A DNA stretch of 64,000 nucleotides from Acridotheres tristis (lineage: Eukaryota > Chordata > Aves > Passeriformes > Sturnidae). The DNA lies in assembly GCA_037013685.1 (NCBI GenBank), contig CM072884.1, positions 7,750,001 through 7,814,000 of the forward strand, given 5' to 3'. This document shows, piece after piece, positions 51,814 through 62,960 of this stretch. Made by a program: the position numbers and the translations under genes. The notes below the pieces were generated by a model, which was not told where the DNA came from, made no database searches, and was given only the letters and a program-made list of their open reading frames with translations. Each line of letters starts with the position of its first letter. Positions within the stretch are counted from its first letter, which is position 1.

Positions 51814-53739
51814 AGGGAAATAATTTGTAAGTCTAATTATATTAAAGCATAGCGCCTAGCTGTAGGAAAGAGCTACAACAAATTGCAGGTGGGAGGAAGA
51901 GCTCCAAGCACCACCATCACAAGCTCTAAAGCCAGGTGCAGAGCCCAGAGAAAATAGCAATAGGAAATAGTGGGTGTAGCCTAGTTCTGCACTCACAAAC
52001 CCTCTGAACTTGGATTGTAAATAGATGTCTTTGGTGTCCAGACACTGAGCTTTCTCCCACAGCCCTAAAAGGAACAAACGTTGCCCTGACTGGCCATGGT
52101 AGAGCCTGAGGATGCTTTTCCTTGTCTGAGTGTCCTGCTTTATGAAACAACAACCACATATGACAATACCTCCAACATTTGTTGGGCAATTGTTTTTTAT
52201 GTTCTTCCTCATGACTGCTTTTCATAGCTCTGCTTTGTGTACACCTAATGGACTCTTACACTGTCTGTTGACCCCATAACCCTAACAACTCCTGAAAATC
52301 ATTAGATTTGAAAGGAAAATACATAAAGTAAAAAATAATGGAGCCTTTTGTTACAGGATTGCTGGTGTTTCTAAAAGATGCTGAATGTCTCTTGGAACTA
52401 AAGAACATTGCATCCTCACCTGCAGTATCATATAGATTGACACATATAAAAAATTACATCTTACTGTATCAATTCTTCTGTTAAAACACAATTTGTACAG
52501 TCAGTAATATTTTTTTCCAGTACCTGTGAAAGATTTTTTTTTTAAAGCTAATGGTTCTACATCAAAATTTCTTGAGAATTGAGGTAGTGTGTCTTACTTC
52601 CTCAGTTCTTCAAAACTGAAGTGGTGTGTTCAGAGACAAACAAAAGACATGAATTATCCAATTTAACTCACAACTGTGCTTGAACAGTACATATTTGCAG
52701 GTAGTTGGCAAGGCAGCCCATCTTTTGAAAAAGCTTTTCATCTTGGCTTGAATTTTTACTTGGACAAAAAAGGCAATAATAAAGTATTAATTGATAGTTC
52801 GGAGCCTCAGGATAAAATCTAAGTAGTAGATAATTTGCTAGGTAAACATGTAAGAACACAAGACCAAAGCTAACATCTATGGAAGGAGTTAAATTACTTC
52901 ACAGAATGTTAAGCCTCCACCAGCAAAGTCTAGACAGAAGAACACCCTGGCTGTGCAGACTGGTCAATGAGTGATGATTGCTGCAATTGTGGAGCTCCAG
53001 TGAAATCAGCAGTTCGGGAGCTGGTGTCAGAGGATTAAATTTCAGTCACATCCTGAGGAGTGATTGAGAAATTGTCTGAGACGAGTTATTGTACTAAAAT
53101 ATGTTGATGTTGTGTTCTTTGGCAGGAGAGAAACTAATTAGAGAGTTACAAAGCACCATGAGCATCATCTTTCCCAGTCTCCTGGCAGAATTTTAATACT
53201 CGTGCCAGTGGCAAAAACCTGATTTCCTGCAGACAGATGGAGCTGGGAGTTGCTGAAACCCTTTAAGACCTCCAAAGAAAGTGCAACGTAGCCTCTCTCT
53301 GGTCTTCTCTTGTTCTCTTTGCTTTCTGTTGTTTACTTTGCTAATTTGCCTGAAGCTGTTTGTTCTGGTGGGTTTGTATTTGCTTTGGAGGATGTGGCTT
53401 AGCACAGATAGTATCTGGTGTTTGCTTTTTAAATTCAAACACCGTGCTACCTTCGTAGTTAGAAGTTGTCTACAGTATTAAAAACTCAGACAATCCATCT
53501 TCAGAGAAAAAAAAAATCCCTTTGATTATGCTTGAAATGAAATGTAATAATTTGCAGAGTTGAAAGTTGACAGGAGAGCTCTAATTATGCTGGATACTTA
53601 ATAATGCTAGATATTTGCCTGTGGTTTCTCCAAGCAGTATAAACATATAGGTAAGGTGATGTACAGCAAAGGGAACCTTGCTCCTGCTGTGCCCAGAGCC
53701 TTTAGGAGCACAAAATCATTTTATGTGAACTTGAGGCCC
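51814..53739. other. Unique sequence without a recognised gene
   Basis: Opposing and overlapping minus-strand frames of 99 and 118 codons at 51,856-52,225 have no recognised domain. An imperfect hairpin (CTTCCTCAGTTC paired with a GAACTGA-like arm) occurs at about 52,598-52,622. Nothing else seen. Confidence 0.4.
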
Positions 53740-54015
53740 TTTTGACTTCTTTAAATTTCCTAAGAGAAGAGGCAGATAGCGACCCTTCCTTCAGTGTTAC
53801 ACGGGTGCAACTTCAGGGAGCAAACCGCTCCATTCGCCGGCACGGCTGGCACAGACATCTATCACACATAGAAAGCAGAAAAAACCGCGGCATCTCTAAA
53901 AGCAAAAATATTCCTCGGATCGGGATTTTAATTAAAATAATTATCCCGAGGGACGAGGTGCGGCCGGCCCGCCAGGGGGCGCTGTGCGCTCGCGCCGGCG
54001 GCAGCGGGAGCGGGC
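53740..54015. promoter_or_regulatory. CpG-dense leader of an isolated CpG island
   Basis: CpG becomes frequent at about 53,780 and very dense from 53,938 (GAGGTGCGGCCGGCCC and TGCGCTCGCGCCGGCGGCAG), while the sequence on both sides of the island is AT-rich and CpG-poor. Such islands usually mark unmethylated promoters or insulators in vertebrates. There is no TATA box and no exon that I can recognise on either strand, so an unannotated non-coding transcript start, an insulator, or simply the unmethylated flank of the adjoining minisatellite are all open. Confidence 0.4.
53969..53984 (+). promoter_or_regulatory. Strong CTCF-like motif
   Basis: CCGCCAGGGGGCGCTG matches the vertebrate CTCF core CCASYAGRKGGCRSY at 14 of 15 positions, and the one difference (G at position 3) is common in real sites. 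It sits 32 bp upstream of the minisatellite and has the same orientation as the weaker motif at 11,944. The motif is seen directly; occupancy is inferred and would be sensitive to CpG methylation since the core holds CpGs. Confidence 0.65.
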
Positions 54016-54669
54016 GGGAATTCCGGGATGGATCCGGGCTGGAATCCCGGGAATGGATCCGGGCGGGAATTCCGGGAATGGATCCGGACGGGAATCCCGG
54101 GATGGATCCGGGCGGGAATCCCGGGAATGGATCCGGGCGGGAATCCCGGGAATGGATCCGGGCGGGAATCCCGGGATGGATCCGGACGGGAATCCCGGGA
54201 ATGGATCCGGGCTGGAATCCCGGGATGGATCCGGGCGGGAATCGAGGGGATGGATTCGGACGGGAATCCCGGGATGGATCCGGGCGGGAATCCCGGGATG
54301 GATCTGGACGGGAATCCCGGGATGGATCCGGGCGGGAATCCCGGGATGGATCCGGGCGGGAATCGAGGGATAGATCCGGGTGGGAATACCGGGATGGATT
54401 CAAGCGAGAATCCCGGGATGGATCAGGCAGAAATCCCGGGACGGATGCGGGCGGGAATGGAGGGATGGATCCAAGCGAGAAACCTGGAATGGGTCCGGGC
54501 GGGAATCGAGGGGTAGATCCGAGTGGGAATCCCGGGATGGATCCCGGCAGATATCCCGGGATGGATCCGGGCGGGAATCCCGGGATGGATCCGGGCGGGA
54601 ATCCCGGGATGGATCCGGGCGGGAATTCCGGGAAGGATCCCAGACGGGAATCCTAGGGCAGGTTCACGC
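54016..54669 (+). repeat. CpG-rich 24/25-bp minisatellite, about 27 units
   Basis: Tandem units begin with GGGAATCCCGGG and continue ATGGATCCGGGC. Unit starts fall at 54,016, 54,040, 54,065, 54,090, 54,114, 54,139, 54,164, 54,188, 54,213, 54,237, 54,262 and then almost every 24 bases to 54,621 and 54,646. The first ten spacings mix 24 and 25 bp (the longer form has GAATGG in place of GATGG); from 54,262 on nearly all are exactly 24. Each consensus unit has about three CpGs plus CCCGGG and GGATCC palindromes. Units near 54,361-54,560 are the most diverged. Because 24 is a multiple of 3, frames stay open on both strands (up to 304 codons, encoding an octapeptide like GMDPGGNP); this is not taken as a protein gene. 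Confidence 0.97.
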
Positions 54670-55200
54670 AGGAATGGGTAGGAATCTCGGAACTGATCCA
54701 CCTTCGGGAGCCTTCCTCGGATCCTGTTTGTAACACCCACCTGGTTAGGACAGCATGTGGAATTCCTCCTTTAATTTCCATTGGAGCTGTCCTGTGCTTC
54801 CTTCTCTTCACCCTGGAAGTAAGGCTTTAACTAGCACAACAACTTGCTGCTCTCTCTTAGGCACGGTTTATAAATGTCCTTTGATTCATCTCCTCCTGCA
54901 GATGTGCCAGTACACATCAAAGGAATATTGCTGTATGTAATTGTAAACACACACAGCTAATTGCGGTTTTCACCACAAAATAAATGATGAATGAAAGGTG
55001 AAACAGCTCCTGGCTTGTGAAGAACATGGGTAAACTCCATCACTGTTATGCCTGAGTTCAGTGTTGAATAAACCTGACTTAGCACAGACCAGCTGCCCAC
55101 CATGAAGGGCCTGCTTAGCTGGGGTGGCTTGTGGAAGGTGGCTCACACAGCCAAAACTGGCAGACAGAAGTGAAGGGATTTGGTATACATTTATATTCTG
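54670..55200. other. Minisatellite edge and unique flank
   Basis: Degenerate unit-like words (GGAATGGG, GGAATCTCGG, GATCC) continue to about 54,725, then the sequence becomes AT-rich. Nothing further recognised. Confidence 0.5.
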
Positions 55201-57869
55201 TTCAAACTTTCATCTCCCAATACCCTTGTCCAGCTAAGCAGTAAAAGAATTGTATTTCTTGCATAAGGAATAATATTATTGCTGAGAGGGTACTAGAAGT
55301 GATAAGAGTAAGAAATCATGGTTAGATGGTGGTTTGTTTGTTTGATTTTCATCTTCCTGATAAAGATTAAGAAATATGCTTCCCTCATCTTGTAAACACT
55401 AATTATCTGATTTGTTTTGATCTAATATTGTTTTTCTTCTTATTTTTTAAGAGTGTTATGAAGACTCCTTTATGAACTACTTGTACTGGATTTTTTTTAA
55501 AGAGATACAGATTAGTGAGATTTGAGTGATCCAATTTAATACCTCCCGAATGAATTGGGTGGATGTCATAGCAAGTAATGCAGATGGAAAAATGGATTGG
55601 CCCACAAATGAACTAAAAAGAAATGGTAATGAGAGATTAATTTAACCTGAAGTATTGTATGAGTATGGCTGTGGGGCTAGAAAACACAGCTCAGAAACAC
55701 AGCTAAAAAACTACTATACAAAAGACTCTGTTCCTACTTAGGACAATGTTTAATCCTTTAACAAGACACTTGAAAATATTTCTAAGCAATAGGTAATCAT
55801 ATATAAAAATTAAAAACATGTCATGCTTTCAATGGCAAACAGAATAAGCATTATTCATCATTAAAAATAAAATTAAGAGCACAGCACAGATTTTGTCATG
55901 TTTGTTTTTAAATATTAAGATAAAGGTTTTTGTGTGTGAGAAACTGTAAAGTTTCTGAAAATACAAATTTTATTCCCTAACTCCCTCATTACTTGGCTCC
56001 CAACATCACTGTAATGTGAAAAAAAGAAAGAAAATAGTGCACTTTTTCCCATTCTTCTTTTCTCACCTATACCTCTGTTACACCCTCAATTAGAACTTCT
56101 TACAGAAATCCCACCCGGAAAGAAACTGTGAAAAGAACTAATTTATATAATAGAATTTTGATCATAAAAAGAGATGTTCTATATTATATTTTTTTTTATC
56201 GAGGAACTTTTAAACTTTAAATCCCGTGTTATCACCACCCCTATTGAGTGGCAGAAAAGAGGCTTTGAGTTCAGAGGAGTTTCAATGAGTGAACTACTAC
56301 TACTATTGTTACTACTGCTACATGAAAACCAGTTACTGACTGAAATAATATCCAGAAATCACCTGAGAGGCACATGCAAAGTTCTGCAGAATACCTGTGA
56401 TATTCTTACCATGTTCTGATACTGAAAAAAGCTAGGAAAAAGACAACATTAAACGCATGAAATATGAATTTGGGGTTATTTTTTAAGACACGTCAGCTTC
56501 ATGCTATGGTTTGTTCAGCATAAAGCAAGGAAGTTTTGCAGAATATCCTAGAGACCTGATAAGAACTGTAACTTTAGGTCTATATCCTTATTTTTAAAAT
56601 GAAACTGGATAGCATCACCTATGTGCCCTTATATATGTGTTTTGTAGAACATAGGTTGGTGTTTCAACCCTTTCAGTGTCTATCTTTTATCCATGATGCA
56701 TTTTTTTATAGAATGATATTTGGCAAATCAGTTTTGCACAGAACAAAGTCTGATTGTATGATGAGGAAGCTGTCCTGAGTTCAATCCTTTAAGTCGTTTC
56801 AACAGGCTTGCCTAATTTCAGCTCCATTTCAATTTATCTTTTTCATTTTTCTCAGCAAACTTCTTTTAACCTGTAATTTTAAGAGACACTTTTGAAAGAC
56901 AAGGTGAGAAGTCTATCAAACAGTGGGAAATAAGGATGAATATATATTTTATAACAAGGGCAGAAGACTGCTGGAAAGAATGGCGTTCAAAGACTGGTTA
57001 TATTATATTTTTTTGAGAGTATTATTTTTGAGAGTTCATACTATTTTATCAAATATCTTGCTCAAAAACATCTACTTAGCTATTTTCCATCCCCATTCCT
57101 TTAATGGTGAAAAAAAATCAAGTGAGAAAATTGTGAGTCTCTCTTAAACAGAAGGAAGAGTTACCCCACAACTTTGCATTTGTCATCTGATCAAGTGAAA
57201 ACCTTGTTTAGTGCAGGAATAAACAGAGTCACGTTAGATTTGTTGTGAGCTTGAGCCTCTGACAGTGCTCGTTTTATCAACAAAGACAAATGAAGGAGCA
57301 GGAATTGTAGCACGGCCTCTACTATTTCATCATTGTCAACCTTAAATACAATCATTCACTGCTGATAGATTTTTCTCCTTCCTTCTCCCTAGTACTAAAC
57401 TGTCAGAATGATATGGTCCAGAGCTCCAGTAACAGTGATTAAAAAAGGAGTGAAATTAGCTTTTATAATCTCTTTCTTGATAAATATTGTATTTTCAGAG
57501 AAAGAGCTCTGAAATATCCTCTTTCTTGTTGCAGATGCCATTTCATTAAAAAGAGGTGAAAGTAAATAGTAGGGCGGTTTGGCATTAAGTTTGTTTGGAA
57601 ACCAGTGATTAGTGGCATCACACATACTCTTGAAGGAATGAATACTGAAAAGAGAGGAAACTCGGTTATCAGTGGAGGTTGATTTTCTGCAGAGAGGTCC
57701 ACAAAAAATACCCTCTAGAAAGATAGACACACTTAGATAGTGCCAGGTTCTGATTCATGTTACTGATAACAACTGCGTTGACATATTGATCTAATGACCC
57801 CGAGGAACTACATAAAGTGCAGAACAGCTCCTTATCATAAAGGGTCATAATCTGACCTGGCACTCCAAT
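55201..57869. other. Unique AT-rich sequence, possible conserved non-coding segment
   Basis: Frames of up to 111 codons (minus, 57,395-57,730) lack any known domain. The stretch 57,180-57,370 is less AT-skewed and reads like conserved non-coding DNA, without proof. An imperfect doublet of TATTTTTGAGAGT occurs at about 57,004-57,035. Confidence 0.35.
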
Positions 57870-58019
57870 GGTTTGGTTTGGTTTGGTTTGGTTTGGTTTT
57901 AGTTTTTTGGGGGTTTTTTGGTTGGTTGTTGGTTTTTTGGTTTTTTTTTTTTGTTGTTGTTTTTTTCTTGTTTGTTTGTTTTTGTTTGTTTGTTTTTTTG
58001 GTTTTTTGGGCTTTTTTTC
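57870..58019. repeat. (GGTTT)6 followed by a T/G-only tract
   Basis: Six perfect GGTTT units at 57,870-57,899, then about 120 bases of T runs with G singles, doublets and a GGGGG run, with C only at the end. The opposite strand is A/C-only like 3,863-4,076. Both strands give long lysine/proline- or F/V-rich frames that are artefacts. Confidence 0.93.
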
Positions 58020-59502
58020 CATTTTCCTATGAAAGAATTATTTGGACTTTTTTTAAAATTAATTATTTGCTAAAGGGAAAAGTTGATTGACAATCTTGTG
58101 GATAAAAAGTTAACAGCTTGCCATACCAAAATATGTCAGTTAAAAATTGCATGATTCAAACAGGTGTTAAATATTGGCATTTAGTTGCATAGGCTGAGGT
58201 CACATTCAAGATGAGACAAATTAAATTAGGCAAGGCAGATTTAAGAAATATTTGTCTATCCTATCCTAGCAAAACAGGACATGACTATCCATCAGACTGC
58301 TCATGTCTTGTATGAAATAAGGAAGACAGAATCCAAGGATAATGATGTATTTAAACAAAACAAGAACTTAGAGAAATCTAAAATATGAAAAGCACAATAA
58401 AACACGTTTAAAAGATTGCAGCCTCTGCAGATATAAAGGAAGGATGAAATGATTGTCCTTGTGTAAGGCACTATCTTTCACAAATTCTGACTAAACAATA
58501 CAGAAGCATGATGCTGTATAAATTAATTAGTTATATTTACAAATATTTAGAATCATTTTTTTTCTTTGGAAGCTGAAGAGCATGATAGCAAAAGAAGCAT
58601 CCACAAAAGATGTTTTATTCCATTTAACTAAGTTTAAAAATGACCTGTAGCTCTTTTCTGTCTTAATTTTTATAAAGCTTCATAATATTTATAAAGCTTG
58701 AACTGTTCTTTCATGCCAGACTCCAGAAATAAGATCAAGCATGGACAGGAGCACAAAAGTCCTACCAAGCTTTGCTGAACCTGTTTCAAGGAAGACAACA
58801 ACTGAAGTTACTGAAACTTTGCTTTAAGCATTTGCAGGGGTGAAGCAAATTAGGGGTGACATTCACCTGCCAGCCTGCAAGGCTCATAAGGCTGCACACC
58901 TCATAAATCCTTTTAAAGCCCCATTTAGCGAGTTTAAGTGGGATTTAAGTGATGCATAGGCCAAGAGCAGGGGTGTGAATTTTGCTGTAATGACCTGCAT
59001 GTCAATAGAGTTAGACTGGTATGAGAAGAGTAGAGAATGGCTCAGAAGGCCCCGTGCCACTACAGCTCTATGTTATTTAACTGTGTTCTTTTGCTGTGCA
59101 TCTATATTAATATAAATAGATTTCCCTTCCACAGGATGTAACAGCTATACAAAAATATCTAAAGGGTACTTATAACATCACAAGACTCTTCAGATTTTAG
59201 ATTTCATTATTAACTCAAAGCATAAATTGACTTTGAGTATGAATAAAATTTATATTTTCAACAGCCTTTAACGATTTTCAGCATTTAAAAATTAAGGTAT
59301 TAAGGTTCTGTCACATTTCTTGCATGTTAGTACAACCTCTTGTTAAACCTCTGGACTAGCAGCAGCGTCACTTCAGAAAGCTGTTGATCCTCAGCCTCTG
59401 AAATAACTTAATAGCCGAATTTAATTGCACATATTACTGATTGACATCAGCCTAGGGTTTCCAGAGGTGCAATAACAGGGGTTTAAAAAGCATATATACT
59501 TT

Positions 59503-59507
<5 letters not shown>
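58020..59507. other. Unique sequence, possible conserved non-coding segment
   Basis: A spaced direct repeat of TTTATAAAGCTT occurs at 58,669-58,680 and 58,688-58,699. The stretch 58,836-59,010 has balanced composition and a CACCTGCC E-box-like site and reads like conserved regulatory DNA, but this cannot be judged from one sequence. No gene seen. Confidence 0.35.

Positions 59508-59556
<49 letters not shown>
59508..59556. repeat. (TA)24 microsatellite
   Basis: Forty-nine bases of uninterrupted TA alternation directly before a CR1 fragment. Perfect purity suggests recent or ongoing length change. Confidence 0.98.
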
Positions 59557-59559
<3 letters not shown>

Positions 59560-59564
59560 GTCTA

Positions 59565-59913
59565 TAGAAGACTGAGAGGGGATCTCATCAATGCATAGGA
59601 ATGTCTCAAAGGGATTTTCAAGAGGATGGTGCCAGACTGTTTTCAGGGGTACCCAGAAACAGGATGAGGGGCAATGGCATAAAATAAAACACAAACAGTT
59701 CCACCTCAGCAGGAGGAAGAATTACTTTACATATAGGGTGGCAGAGCTCTGGAAGAGGCTGCCCAGGGAAGTAATGGATTCTCCCTCTTTGGAGACACTC
59801 AAACTCACCGAGTCACCTGTGTCACCTGCTCAAGGTGACCCTGCCTCGGCAGAGGGGTTGGGCCAGGTCACCCCTAGAGGGTCCTCTCAACCCTTTAAAT
59901 TCCATGATTCATG
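59565..59913 (+). mobile_element. CR1 LINE 3' fragment, plus strand
   Basis: Late ORF2 plus the CR1 3' end. Landmarks are GACTGAGAGGGGATCTCATC, TCAAGAGGATGGTGCCAGAC, GTTCCACCTCAGCAGGAGGA, AGAATTACTTTACATA, CTGGAAGAGGCTGCCCAGGG and the 3' part GAGGGGTTGGGCCAGGTCAC through CCTCTCAACCC, ending near GATTCATG. A frame open from 59,591 still spells CR1-like words (WKRLPREVMDSPSLETLK) but continues into the 3' UTR without function. The copy is 5'-truncated, and its 5' side begins only 8 bp after the TA microsatellite. Confidence 0.95.
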
Positions 59914-62900
59914 CAAAGCAATGTTGTTAAATAAGCAGGAATAGAAACAGGAGATAGCTTAGATCATAGAACAAAGAAATGAAACAGGTGAATTTACTAG
60001 ACTCCAGGCCCCAGCCTGATATTCCTTTAATTGTTGCTGAGAATTTTGTCTAATGCTATGCTGGTCATTACTACAATGGATAATATTCTCTTGTTCTTCT
60101 TGAGGCAAGCCTTGGGGAATAAGGGATGAAAGGCTGAGTGTCAAACTGAATAAGGAATCAAAGATACTGCTTCTTCTGAAAAGAATAATGAAGTGTTTCA
60201 AGACGCAAGTTTATCAGGTTTTGTTGAAATGTAAAGGGACAGAACTGTCTTTTCTCATCTGGGATGGGCTGCTGAAATTCAAGGGTTGTTTTTATTCCTC
60301 ATTTTTATTAATCCAGGGTCTTCTTTAAAAATATATTTAATTCTCTTGGAATCATTATCCAGATGGAACTACCAGTAGGGTACATGAAACAGTTTAGCTA
60401 ATTGAAATATTCTGAAAATAAGGACAGATTGTTTTATATGCTAACTCCACCTCACAGTCATCTCCGTGGACTTAGTTAAGCATCCAAGAAAAGGAGACAC
60501 AGTGCACATTTTTGATCCACGCCACGTGCAAAGGGAGATTTCTCCAAACCTTTTGTGTTTGATCAGTCTGTCAGCACCCCAGGTAAGCCAAGCAGGCTGT
60601 CAGCATCTCTTTTTGGGGACCCTTTGGTGAGCAGCCCACTGCAGAGGAGAGCAGTTTGACTGGCTTGTTCAGAGACACACACAGAGCATAAAAACCCCCT
60701 CCCCGGGTCTCCGTGCTTTTATTTGAGTGTGTTCCCTCTGCCAAATAACTCCCTTGAAGGACTCGCACTAACAGCTCGTGGAATACTCGTAATTAATAAC
60801 ATTGTGGCAGTTTGAGGATTGCTGGTGATAGCATATGATTGCAAAATATGTATTCAAAGCAATACACAGCTTTGAATAGCTCTAATCCCTAACAAAAGCT
60901 CACTCCGGGTAATCATTCAGTGCTCCTAGAGGATGGTTCTTACCCAGTAGGCAACCCTATGAAGGAGAAGACAAGTTCAGCTTGATCCCACAAGTTCTGA
61001 TTGAGTCTAGTCTGTCTTCTACCCATTCTTAACTTACTTTTATACTGTTCCTTTATGATCACATGCAGCTTGAGTGTCTCTAGTCACACATAATGAGGTG
61101 TGGTCGTACCGTGAAGGCAGGTAGTCTTAGGATAGAGATGAGCACCAGTGTTACATCCCAGGAGAATAATTTTGCCACAGTTACTGGTCTTCTTTTATCT
61201 CTCTTGGTTCTCAGCTGCTCTGTGGCTTATCAGCTAAAGGGTAGCACTGAGTTCGCTCCTCTGCAAGGATTTCAACACAGCCTGGCTTTCTGTACTGTTA
61301 TAACTGCGTCTATAACTTCCCATTTTTGTTTATTTTTACCCCCAGGGTTTTTATTTTTGTTTTTTTTTTTTTTTTCCCCACAATCCATTTAAGGTCTCTG
61401 TTCATGATAAAGACAAATGCGAATGGGTCTGAGAGGTGAGAACTTTTCTGAATGAGTAGGTTTCAAAAGAATTGTTTGAAACGATTGCCCTTGGATCATT
61501 AAAATTGGATCATTAAAATCCACTAGATATAAATAGAGATAACTAGCACTGATAATTCCGTTTGCATGTTTGTGTAGCAGAAAGCAGGAAGAGATCAGTA
61601 TTTGGAGTGACCCATTCACTCATGGTGTTATGCCCAGTTAGGAAGGTTGTTGGGATGCAAATTCACGGAGGAATTCCTCCTTCACTGAAGGAGGAAAGTC
61701 AGAATCACTGGATACTCATCCATTTATCTATTGTCGAAGGGGACAATGAGTTGCTGAAGCGTAACAGAATTTGTAATGATAGAGAAAAAAAAGAGTAGTT
61801 AGAGGTATTTCAGCACTTGAGAATAGCCAACCTGTTTTCCTTCCTCGGGAAAAATATACCCAATCACGGCTTTATGTGTATAGCACATCATATACAACAT
61901 CACAATAAATACGTCCGACAGAGCCTGATTTCAAAATATTACACATCAACTGAAAAAATTGCAGAATAAATCGGTTTTCTCTAAATGACTGTGGTGTTTA
62001 ACAGAGTTTTCCTCTCCACAAATGTGATTTATAAGATTTTTTTCATATGCATTAGTCTTGTTACCTGTAAAATTGATGTGTGTCCTATGATGCCATAAAT
62101 GGATAAAGACAGGGAGTTTTGTAGCACAGATATTGTGAGGAGAAAACATGACAAAGAGATGAAGTGTCAGAAAAATACAATTTTGATTTAGAGAGATCGG
62201 TCTGACTTTATATTGCAGATGGGGAACTAGAAAGCGTTCTGGGAATATGAGATGTTTCTGAACCACGAATTTACATCCGTGTTTTATAACCTATACATTT
62301 ATAACTATTTTGACATGCCACTGTTTGATAAGTAAGATAGATTTTCTTTCTATTGTTGGGCGTGGGGAAGAAAATTTTATCAAAACCCTAACTTTGCACA
62401 GTAAAAATGGGAATGATGTTGTATTGTGTGAAGAATAAACAAAATCCACTTGGCTGTGAGCTTTTATAAATATTCTGATTTTATTCCTGCCCATCCATAT
62501 CACATTGCCATTGATTCTGCTCACGTGTTTTGTTTTTTTTTTTTTATTTTCCCCAAGGCAAGGAGGCTGCAATGTTCATGCCTATTGATCTCCTTGCTGG
62601 AGACTCAGAGCATTCCAGAGAAATTTTCTGTATGCGGGTCTGCTGGATGCTAAGCATCCTTGCCACCTCTAAACACCGACAAGGAGGTGCTAGTACACTG
62701 AAACTTGACAACACATTTTTAAAAAGCCAGTAGGATTTGGGCTAGAACGGCCAGAGAATGCCTGCAGAGTGTAACTGGGTGTGCTACAAAGGCAGTACTG
62801 CCCTACAAGCAGGTGAAAACAGGCAGAAATGGAAATCTACACTTTGCCTTTTAAGTAAAAGTACCTTAAAGCTTGGATGTTTCCACCCCTGCTTAGCCTT

Positions 62901-62960
62901 TGAAATGTAGGAGACTGTTGATTTTGAGTGGCATGGTTATTAAAGTTTTTGGGATTGTCG
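59914..62960. other. Unique sequence without a recognised gene
   Basis: Contains a perfect 14-bp tandem doublet TTGGATCATTAAAA at 61,491-61,518, poly-T runs at about 61,348-61,375 and 62,528-62,550, and a less AT-rich stretch at 60,455-60,800 with a CACGTG E-box at 60,523-60,528. Frames of up to 106 codons show nothing recognisable. Confidence 0.4.

Noticed and set aside
53813..54740. Additional long frames on both strands in the minisatellite (collagen-like GNPGMDPG words)
   Set aside because: They arise because units of 24 bp keep the reading frame and lack stop codons; several overlapping frames are open at the same time.
57669..58090. Lysine/proline-rich minus frame and hydrophobic plus frame
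   Set aside because: Composition artefact of the T/G-only tract; not a membrane protein or nuclear protein gene.
59591..59944. 117-codon frame with LPREVMDSPSLETLK words
   Set aside because: It is the dead C-terminal end of CR1 ORF2 read through into the 3' UTR, not a host gene.
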